Source: Pyxicephalus adspersus
Taxonomy: Eukaryota > Chordata > Amphibia > Anura > Pyxicephalidae
Direction: 5' to 3'
DNA length: 64,000 nt
Assembly: GCF_032062135.1 (NCBI RefSeq)
Contig: NC_092861.1
Span: 115,289,327-115,353,326, forward strand
Shown: positions 13,601 to 29,600 of the stretch, in pieces
Layout: each line of letters begins with the position of its first letter
How positions within the stretch are numbered: the stretch's first letter is position 1
Notes under the pieces: generated by a model
What the model was told of the DNA's origin: nothing
Seen by the model: the letters and a program-made list of their open reading frames with translations, nothing else
Databases searched by the model: none
Translations under genes and position numbers: made by a program

Positions 13601-16600
13601 TTGTGGAGCAGAAGAATGGAGTAGTTTGAATAGGCCTTCAATAGAATATTATTTTTCCCTGACACTTAAAGCCTAGGGTGGGAGTTACATTGGGGCTCAC
13701 AGTACAAGGTAAAAATCTATTTAATATTCATATGTAATATATTTATTTTTAAATATTTGATTCCATAGTATATGGAATAACAAAGCATTCAAGCGAATTT
13801 TGTTGCACTGTAATAAGAATAGTAATTACTTTCCTAGTTTTTACTTCTAGAAAATAAACCGTGATTCAGAAGATATTAAACAGTCATATACTACCACCCA
13901 CTCTTCATGATGACTCAGAGACATGTCAATGTATTCCTGATTTATGTAGCTGTCAAACATTCACAACGGGCATATTGTAAAGCTTTATCTTAAGATAACA
14001 TGCAGGGAAATTAGGAAATATCATGGATAATACTGAGGTACATGATCCTCTGCACTACAACATTTAGGATTATTAAAAAAAAAAAAAAAAAAAAAAGATT
14101 AATAAAACTTGCTTAAAATTTGTGAAGTATATAACAAAAATCAGAAAAGTGTAAAAAAAACAAAACAAAAAAAACACAAACACCTGAAACTAATATAATA
14201 GAAACAATACAATTCACATACCTAAAAGTGGACAAATGCCTTAAAACTTACTTCATTTATTTGTTTACGACACCAATGGCCTAATGTAATGTTGACAGTA
14301 TTTAATTGAAATTCTATTCTTATATGGGACGGTATCCCGATTATCTTTTGCCTCATGTGCATAGAAAATATAGGGATAAACTGAGCAAGCAATAATAATT
14401 ATGGGGAAAAAAAGAAGAAAAAAAGATTTTTCTTAAAGCTGTAAACATTGTGGTGGCTATCGGTGGTGAAGGTGAAAGGATCCGTACAACCAGCTGAAAA
14501 ACGCATTTATCCTTTAAAGTAAAAATCTTTTAAAATAGTTTCTGGAAACACAGAAAATGCATAAATTGTTGAAAATGCATTTAACTTTTTTTTTTTTTTT
14601 TTTTTTTTAAGCTTTAACCTAAATTAAGCTGATGCAGCCACTGGACAGACATTCTTAGTTTAGGAAATAGTAATTCCTCCTCTTCCAAAATACCAAGTAT
14701 ACTGGGCCTGGTATCTACACTGGTACTTGATAGAATACCAACAGGAGGGCATGAAACAACGAGATTCCTACACTCTTATTCTATTCTACAAATCTGACTG
14801 CTTAATAATGTACATTAACTAGTCAACTAGCAGCCTTGTGAATTAATGAAATAACCAGAGGTTTGAAGTCCTCAAATGTAATGGCAGCTGGAGCTTTTAA
14901 AGCAGAGCTGAACCAGTAAAGCTTAAAAAAAATACAAGAACCATTGGAATTGATTTCCTTTTGTAAGTGGGGTCATCAATTCTTACATGGCTAGTGTGCC
15001 TGGCCAAATTTAAAAGAATATTTCTGTGAGTAAAACACCATCACCAATTTGTCAAGGCTAAACATTTAAACACTGTAAGAAAATACAAATTGTACGTTTT
15101 CATAGTCACCTTGCTGAGATGTTTTATTTTAAGCAAGCAAATGAGTATAATGTGAAAAAAAAAATAGTTTTCCCTTTACCATCTTAGTATTTATTTAAAA
15201 ACCGCCTGGTGACCGTGCTTGTCTATGAGATATAATCACAGTTCAGCAACCCAGTGCCAGCTGTGACCAAATGATGAAAAGCCCCAATGATTGACTGTCA
15301 GATATAGTGCTGTAAAAGATCTGGGACCAACAAAGGAGACATCTTGTTCTAAATGATGGCATTTAAAATTCCTTTTTTACATCATTTTTCATTAAGGTGA
15401 GTAGTGCTTCAAGTCTGTAAGCTCTGCTTTGGAGTGCCTTCATAAGTTGCAGTTTATCCATAACTTAAGAAAACCCTCAGCTCTAAACAGGTAAAGAAAC
15501 ATTAAGCCCATCTCCAGAGATGTTCCAACTCTATCACATCTTGCTCCAGAGATTAGACTCAAAATAATTCAGAGGTGATGTGCCCTATTCAGCAAAAATA
15601 TGAACAAATGATATGGCCTTTTCCTGATTCCTTTAAAAACAAACAAAATAACTCCCAAAAACTCAAATCTCTTAAAGTTTGGCAGAACTCAAGGGATGAC
15701 ATTCTCAACAAATGTGCTTTATTTTTATATAGTTTTACTCCACTGCAGATCCTATAAAACAGTGTTTAGGACAAACCAATGTTTAAAGGGCCCTTTGAGC
15801 TATAAAGAAAAGAAGCAGCTGGCTAATGAAAGATTGGCATGTGTATATCAAAAGCTACCAAACCTTACCTGAAAAATAATTTAGTTGAAAGCAGATGATG
15901 GTATTTTCCATTCTTTTTTTAAGCTACAGTCATGACTTTATTGGTGGATTATACATTGGCAGCAGTTGAACAGTACCTGGTCAATGTCCACCGGGGCCTG
16001 TGGTTAGTTGTATACCTGTCAGGAACTTATGGTTAGGATAAGCCTATAAGCGCTGTTTAGTGTACAGTTTGTCTGTGACCTGCCAGGGTTTTTTTTGCTC
16101 AAAATGTAAGGATGTTCTTTGCTTTTAAAAAAGTATGCACTTTCTAAAACCTTAAAAAAATATTAAAATACAGAAAAGCTTTAACTATTTGTGGCATGGA
16201 TTCAAATAGTTGCTGGAAACATATCTAAGGCTAGCCAGACGGGTGCAATAATTGTCATTAGAAAATGAACGACTAAGGACAGAGCAATGATTATTTTGAA
16301 CGATCGTTTTGTGCACAATTCTGTAATGATACGATCGTTCAAATATAATCCACCAATAATGTACACACACTAGATGCGTTAGTTTGAGCGATGCAGGAAG
16401 CGACATGTAACAGAGGAAGTGTACCGCAGAACAATCCACGATCACTGAATGACTGTGCACACAATAGATAGTTAACGATCGTCGCCCAAATGGATCCGCC
16501 AGGATGGTTGTTCCAGCGACAATTCTTGTTAATCATCGTTGTTGTGCACTTTTTTTGTTAACGATTATCAAATGATTGGTTGTTAATTGTTCGTTTCCAA

Positions 16601-19600
16601 CAACAATTTTAGCACATGTGTACCTAGCCTTAGAGATTTCGGTCCAAATTGACTAGCATTAAGCAGTTGCTGCAGTTTTTCTCACCTGCACATCCATGGG
16701 GTGTATCACCTTCATCTTAAAAGTGCTCTGTTGAACTGAGATCTGGTGACAGCGGAGACCATTTCAGTACAGTGAACTAATTGTCAGGTTCAAGAAACCA
16801 GTTTGAGATGATTTGAACTGACATGGCTCGTTATTCTGCAGCCATCAGAAGATGGGTAGTCCGCAGTCATAAAGGGATGCACATGTTCAGCAACAATACT
16901 AAGGTAGGCTGTGGCATTTAAACAGTTCCCAATGTGTACTAACAGTTAGTGTCTAAGTTACTATCATGTTGTTGACGCCAAATATTGATCATCTGCATGT
17001 AGCAATAGAAATTGGGACTCCAACAATTTTCCAGTCTTCACCTTTTCAATTTTAGTGGGCCAAAAGTGGGCCAGCAAAACAGTGGTGAAATCTTCATTCC
17101 AACCACACTGTGTGGGTCAGGGCTTTTGGGATATGTAGTTCTGGGGGCATGCTTACATGTATAAAAAGAGACTTCCCAGCATCTGCCCTTGAAATTTATT
17201 ATTACTATCTGTTAAAATGTGTTAGCATCACTATGTGGTTATTGATTATTAATAATTGTATTAATATTGTAATTTACTCCAAAAACCCTTCTCACACCAC
17301 TGTTCATTACAAACATTTTTTAAGCTTCTGATCATCTAGGTTTGAATTTTATTCATTTTACTTTATAAAGTTCTAAGCCAATCAATACCAAACCAACAAG
17401 CTCCAAGACCAAACAATAAAATCAAATGAATTGAATCTGAATCAGTCAGTACCAAGGACAGCAACCTAACCTAATAACCATTTATACCAATTTACTGAGC
17501 AAATAAATCAGATCAACCTAAGGATTAAACAAGACAAGTTAATAAACTAAAAACACCAAGTCTAAAAATAGTCTGCCTCAATTAAACCTCTAAATTTATT
17601 TAGATGAGCCTTTTAATTTAATTAGATTAACAGTCAATATAAATCAATTATAAGTTAATGAATTAAAACAACTTAATCTTCTACTATTTAATTATCTTTC
17701 TAGCTCCAATAAAACACATACCTAAAATATATACCTATTAACAAACATTAAAACTCATTGAATTTTGTCTGAATTTTTCTTGTTTTGCCTTGTAACTGTG
17801 GTCTCTTACCACAGCAGAAAGACAAAATGTTAATAAAATGGAAACATTGCCATACCTAAACGTTTCTGGTGATCCAACTAACTGGTAAATCATAATAGTC
17901 ACACATTTGGGAACCAGAGACCGTTAGTGGTTCCTAATCCAGTCTGAACACTTAGGCTATGTATACATGTTAGATGACACTCAGCCAAAATGAGCCGCAG
18001 AGCTCGTTTTGGATGAGAATGTGGCATGATCTGAGGTCGTTTACGGATTTATCCTGGCGGATCCATGAACAACAGAAAACAAATTACCCGAAGTTAAACA
18101 AAGTGAAGAGAGAGGAGGGGAGTGGTGTGGCTCGCTCGTTCTCCCCTCTCCATGGAACAGAACGGCACTGCGTGTACAGTGCTTGATCATACATATTTCG
18201 GTTGTTTGGCGTTAAAAACAATAGTTTCCAACAACAAAAATCTAGCCTGTGTGTGCAGCCTAAAGGGTGCAGTCTGATTCTAGAGATGAGAGAACACATT
18301 GGAGTCTGTAGCTGTATATTACATTTTTAAAACAATTCCTTTTATTTTATGTTTACATATTTAGATTTTTTTTAATTTAATGTTTACAGTACACTTACAT
18401 TGTCATGATAGTTTCACCTGATTTAGAAATAAGGAAAAATGTTTGATTTTGCAACATATCTTTCTTTCTCTAGGTTCTTGTATGGGTACTTAGGCCAAGG
18501 TCCTCCTTTCTCCTACATATGTTATATTCAAAGCTTGCAGGCTGCACCAGGATTTTAAAGATTAAACTCTAATTTATTAAATGTAAAAAAAAAAAAAAAA
18601 AAACACATGCAAAATACCATGATACATCCGTATACAGTGTCATTTGGGGTCCTCACTTGCATCATAAGTTAGTTTAGGATCATAAATAAGCAATACATGA
18701 TATATGAAATTAAAGGAGAAAAAGAAAGAAAATATAAATTACCTTGTGGAGGTGAATAGTCATCAGAGTCTGTGTCACTTTCACTGCTGTCTTCCACTAG
18801 AAAGCTTGGGTAATTCCATGACATGCTCACTATACCATCAGATTCATGCAAGAGAACATGGGCAAGCATTCTGCCATGGCAGTCCATTACTATAACTTGA
18901 CCATCTGCAGTGCCAAACAACACCTATAAAACAAGAATATACTGTGTTATTTGAAAGCAGTATTCTGTACTAAATATATATGCAGTTCAATGTCATCACT
19001 AAAAATAGACTTATAAAATCAGTTTAAAGCAGAAATTATGTTTGGTAGTTCTACTTAGTACTTCAGTATTTTAGAGTAATAAAGCAAATATTCAACCTTT
19101 TAGGTTCAAAAATAAAAAACTATTTATTTAAAAATATTATTTTAAAGACATAATGGTGTGGAACAGAACTAAACATAATACTCACCTGTTACTGACGTAA
19201 CTTCCATACAGGCATGCAGGAGTTCATTCTTTCCTTGCATGCGCAGAAGAAGCTAGGTATCCTAGCAAACAATACTAACACTGCGCATGCAGCAGGTAGG
19301 AAAGATAATAGCCTGTCCCTTTTTGTAAAAATAATCTGCCTGAAACTTAAGTGGAAATTTATTATTGCTTTAAATCTATTAGGTGCCCAGCTGGAGGGGA
19401 AAACATTTCTACACTGGTAACTAATGATCTGCTAATTCATTTAATAAGCAAACAAAAATCCCTGTTGGGAGAATTTGGGAGAATTTTGGGAAAATTTGGG
19501 AGAAGCAGCCCTGTGTCCCTACAGCCTTACTGTGTCTGGTCTACCCCTTTTACATTTTAGTACTATTTATGTATTTTAATTGTGGAAGTTTAGAATCCTA

Positions 19601-22600
19601 TATGGGTGTTGCCTGGACAGGTTTGATGTTTTTAGGAAGCTATGCACTGCTACACACTTTTGTAGACGTCATTTGCTGTGAACAATAGCCTTAGATTTGG
19701 ACTCAAGCCATGCACCATATTTTTTAAGCCGTTCCCACTTCATCCAATAAAAAAAATAAAACATTTCTGCTTGAGTTTGTATTGAGAAGAAAAATTCTTC
19801 CACACATTGAGGGCCCAGCAGTTCAGAACATGAGCAAGGATTGGTGTTCACTTTGCAAGTTACTGTGTGTTATGTTAGGCACTGCAGAAGTCGGACCTGC
19901 ACTGTTGTGTGTTATCCTGCAATGCAAGGCAGCATAATAAAAAAATAAGTGCATTGGGGTGCTCTGAAAATGACAGCAGCACATTGCATCAATGCACAAG
20001 AGGTCTCTGCTGTAAGCTGCAGTTACATGTGAAATTGTTCATGTTTTTCTAATGCAAATTTATGAACAAGCCCCAAAGGAAAAATACACTTATGTTTAGT
20101 TCTCAAAGCGAAAACAAGGATAAAGATCTTCATTTTCAGCCATGTGACAAATTCAAACCTAAAATAATCCTGGTATGTTGGTTGTTAAACACTCATGAGC
20201 ATGCACACACAAACATAACTGTTTAGTATCTTATTTCCCTATTCTTAAAACATGCAAGAAGTGTAATTCACATTATTAATCCAAAGTACCAGATCATAAC
20301 AGTAGATAAATAAATCATTGTTCAGCTGTGTCACAAGAATATATAAAATATTGTGGTTCCTCACTTAATTATAATTTGTTGACAATGTTCTGAATACAAA
20401 ATTATCTCTTGCTGTCCTATTCATCAACTCCCTAGTGACTTAGGTGAAGTTTTATCATAAATCACAAACATTTAATTTAGCACACATCTCTTGACTCATC
20501 TGTGGGTATCTATGTAGAATGGCTACCTGACAACAATTATCCAGATGGTTTCCAAATATAGATAAAAACAAAAAAAGGCCATTTATTAGGAATAACAATG
20601 GAGATTAACATATTATGTTCTAGTAATTTATTTGTCCACTTTAACAACATAATGATTACCAGGTCCAAAAGAAATGTTACAGGCATCCAAAGGTTATAAT
20701 ACTCATTATAGTCATTATTTTAAGTTTTCTTAGTATAAGGGAGTTTTGTTCTGTGTTTTGTGCAAGAAAGGACCTAAGAAATTTCCATATGAGGAACAGC
20801 AAATGAACAACAGTTCCATGCATATCGCTATTCTGTAAACGGCATATCATACTAGGTAAATTCTATCCTAGAGAATATATGATTCTGTATTTAAAAGCAC
20901 ACAATATGTGCAAATAAAATAGTAAAGAAAGTTAGGATTACCAATGCTCAACAAAAGATCGTCAGCTTAGGTAATAGCAATGAAATTGCCTAGTATTCAC
21001 ATGGCCCAGTCAGAGAACATTCCACTTCTGTCTGCTAAACTACAAGATTCTGATCCATATATAGGCAGCAGAGTGGCTTAACATTCTGGCCTTTACTAGA
21101 TTCGAATCTCGGCCCGCACAATATCTGAATGGAGTTTACATGTTTGCGTGGGTTTTTACCGGATTCCTCCCACATTCCAAAAACATGCATGCATGCAACA
21201 TATGAGTATGGTAGGGATATTAGACTGTGAGCCCCTTTAAGTGACAGCTAGTGACATGACTATGGACTTTGTAAAGAGCTGCGTATAATGTCTGCACTAT
21301 ATAAATACTGGATAATAAAATATCCTTCCCCTTTTTCTGTATTTCTGATATGGAATATCCACTTGTGATAAAGTCAGTGTAAACACTGAATGATTATGAC
21401 TTTGTCAATAATAATAGCACAAACCTAAACTTGAACAAATGGTATGCAGCTTATTATCTCATTAGCACTGCATTAGCAAAGCAGTTTGTGCCATATATTC
21501 TGCTCTCCAGTGCACTCAGACTTGGCACACTTCCTGCAAGCTCAGCTGTGAAAAAGTGAGCCTATAATAAAGTCACTTTGCCCTGTTCCCCTTATACAAT
21601 GAGGGAATCTTCTGATGAACATCTGTCAATTTTCTGGGACTTGTTGTTAGTTCAACAAAAAGGTTACACTATCCTAATGTATCCACATAAGCACTAAATG
21701 GAAAAGATGTTTATGAGCACTGAATATGTATTCTAACATGAATTTGTATGCAGTTTTTCTTTTACCATTTCTAAAAATTAGCTGCTCCAATACAATTTTT
21801 TGCTCTAAAGTTCTGGTCAATTCTATAACAGAGCCCACACTTTCCCTGCATGTCGTAGACTTCTCCTTTTCTGTGATCACAGTTAATATTTTGATGGCCC
21901 AGCATCTCCACCTCCTGCTCCTTCTGACAGCTACATAAATGGTTGCCTAGGTAGAGGAAAGAGGAATAAAGTTGAGCCCCGGTGACTAACACGTGGCCCA
22001 CCAGCTCTCTGTGTCCAGTCCTCCACCTGATGTCAATGATGGGTATTGTTACTGTGCGCACTGACACCATTGGTGAAGCCATTATAGTATCCACAGACAA
22101 ATACCGAATGGTACTATTGTTGCCACTGACACACGTGCTGGGGGGTTTTAAGGCCGCCACCAAACAGAGGGTTATTACTGTGTGCATTGACATCTTTGCT
22201 TGGAACTATTATTGCATCCACGAAGACCAATACAGGGGTTATCATTTTTCCAACTTGAAACAAATGCTGTGGGTTTATTAATACAGCCACTGACACATAT
22301 GCTCATAGTTACTATTACTGCCACTAACACCATTGATGGGGCCTATTTTATTCCCACTTTATCTTCAGTTTGCAATGCACCATACTTCCAAATTTAGCCA
22401 GACCAATATTTTCAGAGTAAAAGTGCCCAGTAATCCCAACATAGGAAGGCTAAAAATAAATGTTTTGCTATGTATAATATACTTCATATTTAATCTCACA
22501 GGAAGATTTTTGTTGAGATACATTGCCTAGTCACACAATTTTTTTCTTCCAGCCTTGTTTCCAGTTGCACAATTCCATTTGCCATTCCTAATCTTGCCTG

Positions 22601-25100
22601 ATCTAAAAAAAATCAAAATGGTTGCTCATTTGTCCACTGAAGTTTGCTTGTTAGAGGATTGTGCACCCTTTTACACCTTCCAGACAATCTGTGTAAGTTT
22701 CCCAGGTTTATATAGCATGTGTGGGTATATATATATTGTGTGTGTGTTTCATAAAGTATCGTGCATGGTAATTTCTACACATCCAACATGTAAATTGGAA
22801 TTACGTATATCTTTATTATTTATCTTTATATGTATGTCTTCTTGATATACAGTAAATTATGTTTTATTATATTGAATTCAATTCAATTTTTTTTGACAAT
22901 TGTAGAAAATAATTTGCCCTCCATTTTCCTAAGGAAGCCAAGGAAAAAGATGTTTAAAGACGTTTTGTGAACAGTGTGGCACTACATATAGGTGAATCTT
23001 TTTGATATTTGAATTATATAAAACATTAACATTACTTTGTGATATGTTCTTTTAAAGGGTTTGTAATGAACACATGGATTTATATAGTTTATTTTGGGGT
23101 GTCTAAACAGTACCTTAAAAGTACGCATTTACTACATTACTTCTGGACAAACAACTAAACAATCTATTTGTAACCATATTTTATTTCTTTATATATAATC
23201 ACACTATGCACATTATATTTTCGATAAAGTGATATAATAAATACCCTTGCAGCAGTCACAGCTGCAACCAAGTCTATATTCTGGGAAGGGGATTAGGAGG
23301 CTATAGCTCTTGCTTCCCCGTGTAGAAAAACATAGCAGGGTACAGCAAAGGCAGGCAGTTTAGGGGAAAACCATCAAGCTTGGTGTAACAGACCAAACTT
23401 TTGCAGAAAGGCCCCTTGATCCTAAACTGTTGATTGATGACCTGAAAACCCATTAGAAACACAAATAAAGCTTTAGAAATTTTCAGTTTTCAACAGTTAA
23501 TATGCTTTAAATGTTCCCTAAGGAAATCAAGTTAAATGAGTGTATATGACGATAATTCAGATGGCTGATGACAAGCAGGATTTAATGATGTTCTGACAAT
23601 TAGCAGCAGGGAGCAAATTTAGGTTAATAACCGCTCCTGAGATATCAGTTTCCAGCATATGGCCAATTCCAGAAATAGAATCATTAACCCTTTTCACTAC
23701 ATCATAAAGCATCATTTGGCATTACAGATGCATAGTATGTTCATGTTCGCAGACTAGTGTTTTTTTTTTTATTTTTATGTCCTTAAAACAGGTACGACAA
23801 TGTATAGTTTTTGTGTTCATCCATATTAGGGTTATATATCAAGGGCTAAACAGGCCAGATTTTGGTATAGATCCAGTAATTTTCCAACTCTTTGTAAACC
23901 ATTACTTACTTCATGTGTAATGCTAGAAGTATATGTGAATCCTGGAACAATAAATAAAGGACCCCCATAAACAAACTGCAATAAATGGGAAAGCTAATGT
24001 TGCCAGAGATCAAATATCAAGAAACATATTTTCCCTCAATAAGGATTAATTTACAGCGTGCCCACCTGGGCAACCATCATAGCTTTTTTTTTTTTTTTTG
24101 GTATATATGAACTATTTAGGAATTGCCCTAAAGCCTTTTAAAACTTTGATCTTTAAATTTATCAGTTGATTTTAAGATGTGTTTAGATCACTGTATTATT
24201 GAGATATCCAACCACTTTCCAGCTTCACATTCTTTCCCAACCAAGCAACATTAGTGTTAAATATCTGTTGGCACAAAGACGAATCTATTGTTCCATCTAT
24301 TCACACAACATTTTCAGTGCTACTGACTGCTACACAATCCCAAAACTGAAAAGAAACAATTTCATGTTTAACAGCAGGCAAGGTATTTTTCAAATGCCTA
24401 GTCTATTTTTTCTTTGCCTTTGGCAACTAAAGCAAGTAGTTATCTATCTGATTTATAGAACATCATGGCCAGACTAAGCGTCACAGTATTGTCCTCAGTT
24501 TGCAGCCACAACCAAGTCTACTAACCAAAGTATTAACCTGCAGTAAAAACAGGTGATGAGTGACCACTTGTGCAGGGAGTCCCAGTGGATTTGTGGGTTG
24601 ATTTTACTAATTACTCTGACAATAAATTAACTAAAACAGACTGCAGCAATTTAGGTATCACCGGTGTGCCAGGAAAAATGCATTTGCTGTCCAAAAAGAA
24701 TATTACACCACAACCAAAGATGAGTATTAAACATTTTAGGACATTTGTATGACCAAAACAATAGCAGACTGATTTGTTGCAAACTGAATTTCAGGAAAAG
24801 AACCTCATACCAATAGTATATCATGATGAAAAAGTTAAGGTTTGGGTTGCTTGGGTTAGTATAAAAGGCCATCTATTTATAGGTTTAGAGTTATAAGTTA
24901 TAGAGTGGCCTACTTGAAGGCCTGATCTAAATCTAATCAAAATGTGGTGGGAGGATTTAACGTTTTGCATTCCCTTAACTTACAATACTCTCCAGTGATG
25001 CTGCAACTATCTACAGTATGTTTGTTTGCAGTACACTAACAGATGAGAGTATAGTCAATAAGAGATGTAATATACTGTATGGGTGTATGTAGCTGTGTAA

Positions 25101-25148
<48 letters not shown>

Positions 25149-26645
25149 ATATATATATACACACACACACACATTTTAATTTCTCCTGTCCAAGAAGTCA
25201 GCATATTGGTGACTAATTGGTCTTCTATATTGTACTTTTGATGCACTTGTAATATCAAAGAACCAGTTAGTTAGTTGGTTATTTTTTAGTAACCAACCCC
25301 CCCTCCCTTCCTACCCAAAAATAACCAGGTTTATTGGTTGCCTGCGTTGTATATTTTACCTGGCTTTATTTGGTATTACAGCATATACATAAATCCTAAC
25401 ATCTACATCCCTACGTACGTTTCATTTCCCATTGATTTTCTCAGTATACTAGCATATATATTTATATACACACACGTAATGGGTTGTGAGCTTTTCACTT
25501 GCCTGACTAACCATATAAACCAGAACACAAGTAAGTAAGATGTATTAGTAGCCAAGGTAGAGGTTCTGTTCCTGTAATATAATTTTCTGCCTTGTGCTTC
25601 CTGGGTAATGCAGAGATAAGTCTCCGTGTTTACACAAACCGTCCAGTTTCTATAGCAATGACTTCCTATTATGGGAGCCATGTCACAAAACAGACAAAAA
25701 AAGCAAAAGAACGAAAAGTAGAATGAAAAGGGTCAAGCTACTCAGTACTGATTTTGCAGTCTTCTCTGGATGCCATAGAAACCTAGAAAAAGAATACAGC
25801 ATCTCTTTTAATGGCCGTGGACAATGTTTTAGGCCATCATCTGCCAAAGTTAAGGTGCTTTGCGAGCATTTATAAATATAATTTATCATAACAGCTACAT
25901 ATTGCAAAATGTACATTAAAAGCAGCAAGTGGAACATAAAGCATGGGATATGCCGTTTGTGTCAAAAAACAAAAGAAAACCGACTACATTAAAAGTGGAA
26001 ATTTACTTCTCACCTGTTGATCGTCTGGTGTCCAGATCCCACATGTTATTTGACTCTCCAAGTTTATCTCAGATGACCAATGTCTTTGTCCACTCACTGA
26101 ACCAACAAGCACAAATCCGTCACGGTATGAGATCAAAGCTTGAGTGCCGTCATGGCTCCAGGTAAAGTCACTCACCTATAAAATGCAGAACAAATTAGTT
26201 GGACTGCATGAACACGTGTCTTTTTTTGTAGAATTCACATGTAAATAAATAACAATTCAACAACAGCAAGAATATACTAAAAAAATGAAACGTTTGCCCA
26301 ATAAACAAGTTAACACAAAAGACTCCAGTTTTTGTCCAAATAGTTGGTTCAAGATTCAAATTAAGGAAGCAGAATAATGGCAAGTCAAAGCCAGGTCTGT
26401 CAATTGACGGTAAAATACTCCTGTCAATAATACTGAATGATCTCATAAGCATCTCAAACGGTTGCCATCAGGGCCACACAGGCCCTTAGGAAGGCCATTT
26501 AGGCATCCAATTACCCATCGGAGATACAATGACAGATATACTGATAACCATAATATCTACGCAAGTATAAGGATAACTATAATTGGATGTTTCATTTTTT
26601 TTAGAAAGTAATTTTTTTATTAGGGCATTTTACTGAATTTTTCCC

Positions 26646-26681
<36 letters not shown>

Positions 26682-29600
26682 GTTATAATGTGAACATAAT
26701 ATTTTTATATATTCACAGACACGGAAAGACAATAAAAAAATAAGTGCACTGCTCATGAAAGTGACGCTTACTAAAAGCCCCTTTCATGTCCAGCCACAAA
26801 TGCCAGGCTTCCCAAGGCACATCTCTTTCCCAGTCGGCCAAGTAGACTTCCAAACTGCGCATCACACTTTATTCTTTCATTTTCTTTTATTAAAGCTTTA
26901 TTAATGTACAAAAAAAAAAAGATCTTGATGTATACTCAAATATATAGGTATGCTGTGTCCTTGTTCACATTTTCTACTTCTTATTAGGACCCTTATACAC
27001 TATTTGGAAGGGGGGGGTGCAGTTTTTGGTCTGTCACAATGAATTGTTGTAATTCTAGCCTTAGATTGCAGCACGTGTCCATTGGTAACTTTGTTATAAT
27101 GAATAGGGTTATATTTTTAAAATAATACACCCCACCCTAATAATTTTTTTTTTCTTCCTCATAGTGTGCCCTGAGGCTGCCAACAAAGTAGGGTTCAACA
27201 TCTTTTACAGACCTGAGTAACTGAGACTTTTGTTTTTTTGTTGATGATGTTACTTAGGCATAAAGGGATTACGATATGGGCAATAAAAGAGACTGTTAGT
27301 TAAAAGGGTTTGCCAGACTTTACTTGTCACATTTTGTTTTCACATTTTGAGAGGTTTAGTTGTAGACAGTTCCATCATATAACTATTAATACAACTTAAG
27401 GTGATCTTCAAGCTGATAATTAAACACTATAAATCAAGTTAGATAACAAGGTATGTAATCCTTAAAATTAAGGGGCGTTTGAGTGACTTTGATTGGTCAT
27501 CAACTGCCTCCAATCTTACACTTTCTTTCTGCATTGGAAGGTGCAGGTGAGGTACGCTTGGTGTGTTTGTCCTGCAGCAACTAACAATGATGTAACCAAT
27601 AAACCATATACCTGTTTCTATAGAGTCACTTCCTCATTAGCAAGACCACTGAGATGTCCCGCAGTAGTCCGTAAGATTCAGAAAATGTTTGGGCCAGTGG
27701 TGGATTGATTTCATTCAAGTATTCTCGAGTATTCTGAGACACTAACCAATGCAGTGTTCCTGTCCTTTTACAAAAAAAAGTGTAAAAATGCCTCACGTAA
27801 AGGATGCAAAAGTCTCCAGTACAGAGGAATGCGAGGAAAGGATCTGAATGTAAGTAATTACCATTTGTAAGTCTTCCCGAGAACAAAATAGTCAATAACA
27901 TGAAAAAACAAAACAAAAAAACAATGGAAAAGACTGTAGAGAAAATGCCATCTGTCTTCATTTCAATATAAACCGTAATCTTGTGCATAAAGCAACTAGT
28001 AATCATCTTTACTGCTACTCTCACTCAGTGGCTAATAAAAATGTCTACAGTTCAAACTTCATACACACCTTGAAATCTCAAATTAAACTTCAGGAAACAA
28101 GAAAGGCAGCCAAGCATGTCAATATAATGGGTGTTTTGAATTTGAAAAATGAAGTTTCAAAAGATAATACTTACAAGGTCCACTAATCAACATGATTGCT
28201 TTAGGAATTTGTTCCATTTTGGGTTTAGTTGGACTGTAATCTACATGTGCTGGTAATTTCCCTACATACATTACCCTGCTGGAAGCAGTTCTTCAGATTT
28301 ACACCTCATCTATAATGTCATTAAAGTAGCTGCATGTTTTGCATTTCAATTAAATAATTGGTATTAGAGCAAGCAATTTCATCAAAGCAGAAATGATGGA
28401 TATTTGATCCAGTTTGGCTAATTTAGATGGATGGCCTCATGTAAATGCCCATTAAATAGATTATTATGCTTGTACTGCCATGCTTAGCTTCATTATTTCA
28501 GACAACATGATGATGTCAATGTCTGGAGTCATTGCTGAAATGAAAAAGTTTTCTGTGCTAATGATCTGGGTTTATATCTTGCCATATTATTAGGACGATG
28601 GTCACTAGGACAAAAAAAAAGTGGAATCTCCTTAGTAGGTAAAAAAAGACAGAAAATTTTACAGGGTTGTTAACCTTTCTCTAAATCCAAAACTAAAACT
28701 AATAATTTTTACTTTAGATCAGCATTTCTCAACCAGGGTTCCTCCAGAGGTTATTAGGCTCTTGGGTCACTTACCACTGACACCAATGATCTTTTTTAAC
28801 TATCTGTAAGGGTGACATTCTTCCCTCTAGTAATGTAGGAGTAATGTTTCCCACTAACCACCACACTAATGTACTGTCAGCAGGGCTGAATGGTCCCCCC
28901 ATGGTAAAAAAAAAGACAGATTTTATTAATCTGTAAATACTATAAATAAATAAATGGCAGATGATTTGACCTACTGGTACCTTTTAAACACTGGCTTTGA
29001 AAAGAGTTGGCCGGTAGTTCTCTCAGCACAAGGAGATTGTAGATACAATTATCACACTGGTTGTAAACCCACATGCTGACATACGCCATTGGGTTATTAA
29101 CCTCCCTAGCGGTTCATTTCTTCCCGTTTTTTTATGTCTAAAAGCGGTACATTGTTTTTCATGAAAATTTATTTTACAGTATAATATAATAGTATGAGTA
29201 TAATAAAAGTCTGAAACACAAAATGATGTAAAATTAATAAAATAAAATATATATTTAAAAAAAAAAATATATATATATATTTTATACTCATACTATTATA
29301 TATACTGTAAAATAAATGTTCATGAAATACAATGTACTGCTTTTACACATATAAATCCAATGTATTGCATTCAATACAGTTATTTTTTACTGAATGCAAT
29401 ACAAATGGATTTTGAATTTGGCGCCTCGCCGGCAAAGTACACACGCACCAACGTCACCGGGAACACCCCCGGTGACTCATCGTGTGCAGAAAACCCCGGA
29501 GGAAGAAAGAAGACGACAGAGATGGCAGCGATGGACGACCCGGGACGCCGGCAGATTAGGTAAGGCTGTATTTACTATTACTTCCCATAGGTTTACATAC

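Noticed and set aside
21064..21140. tRNA gene
   Set aside because: A and B box-like motifs are present, but the cloverleaf is degraded and the element continues into a SINE body and tail.
21771..22281. 140-codon minus and 99-codon plus frames
   Set aside because: They overlap a degenerate minisatellite and show no conserved motif.
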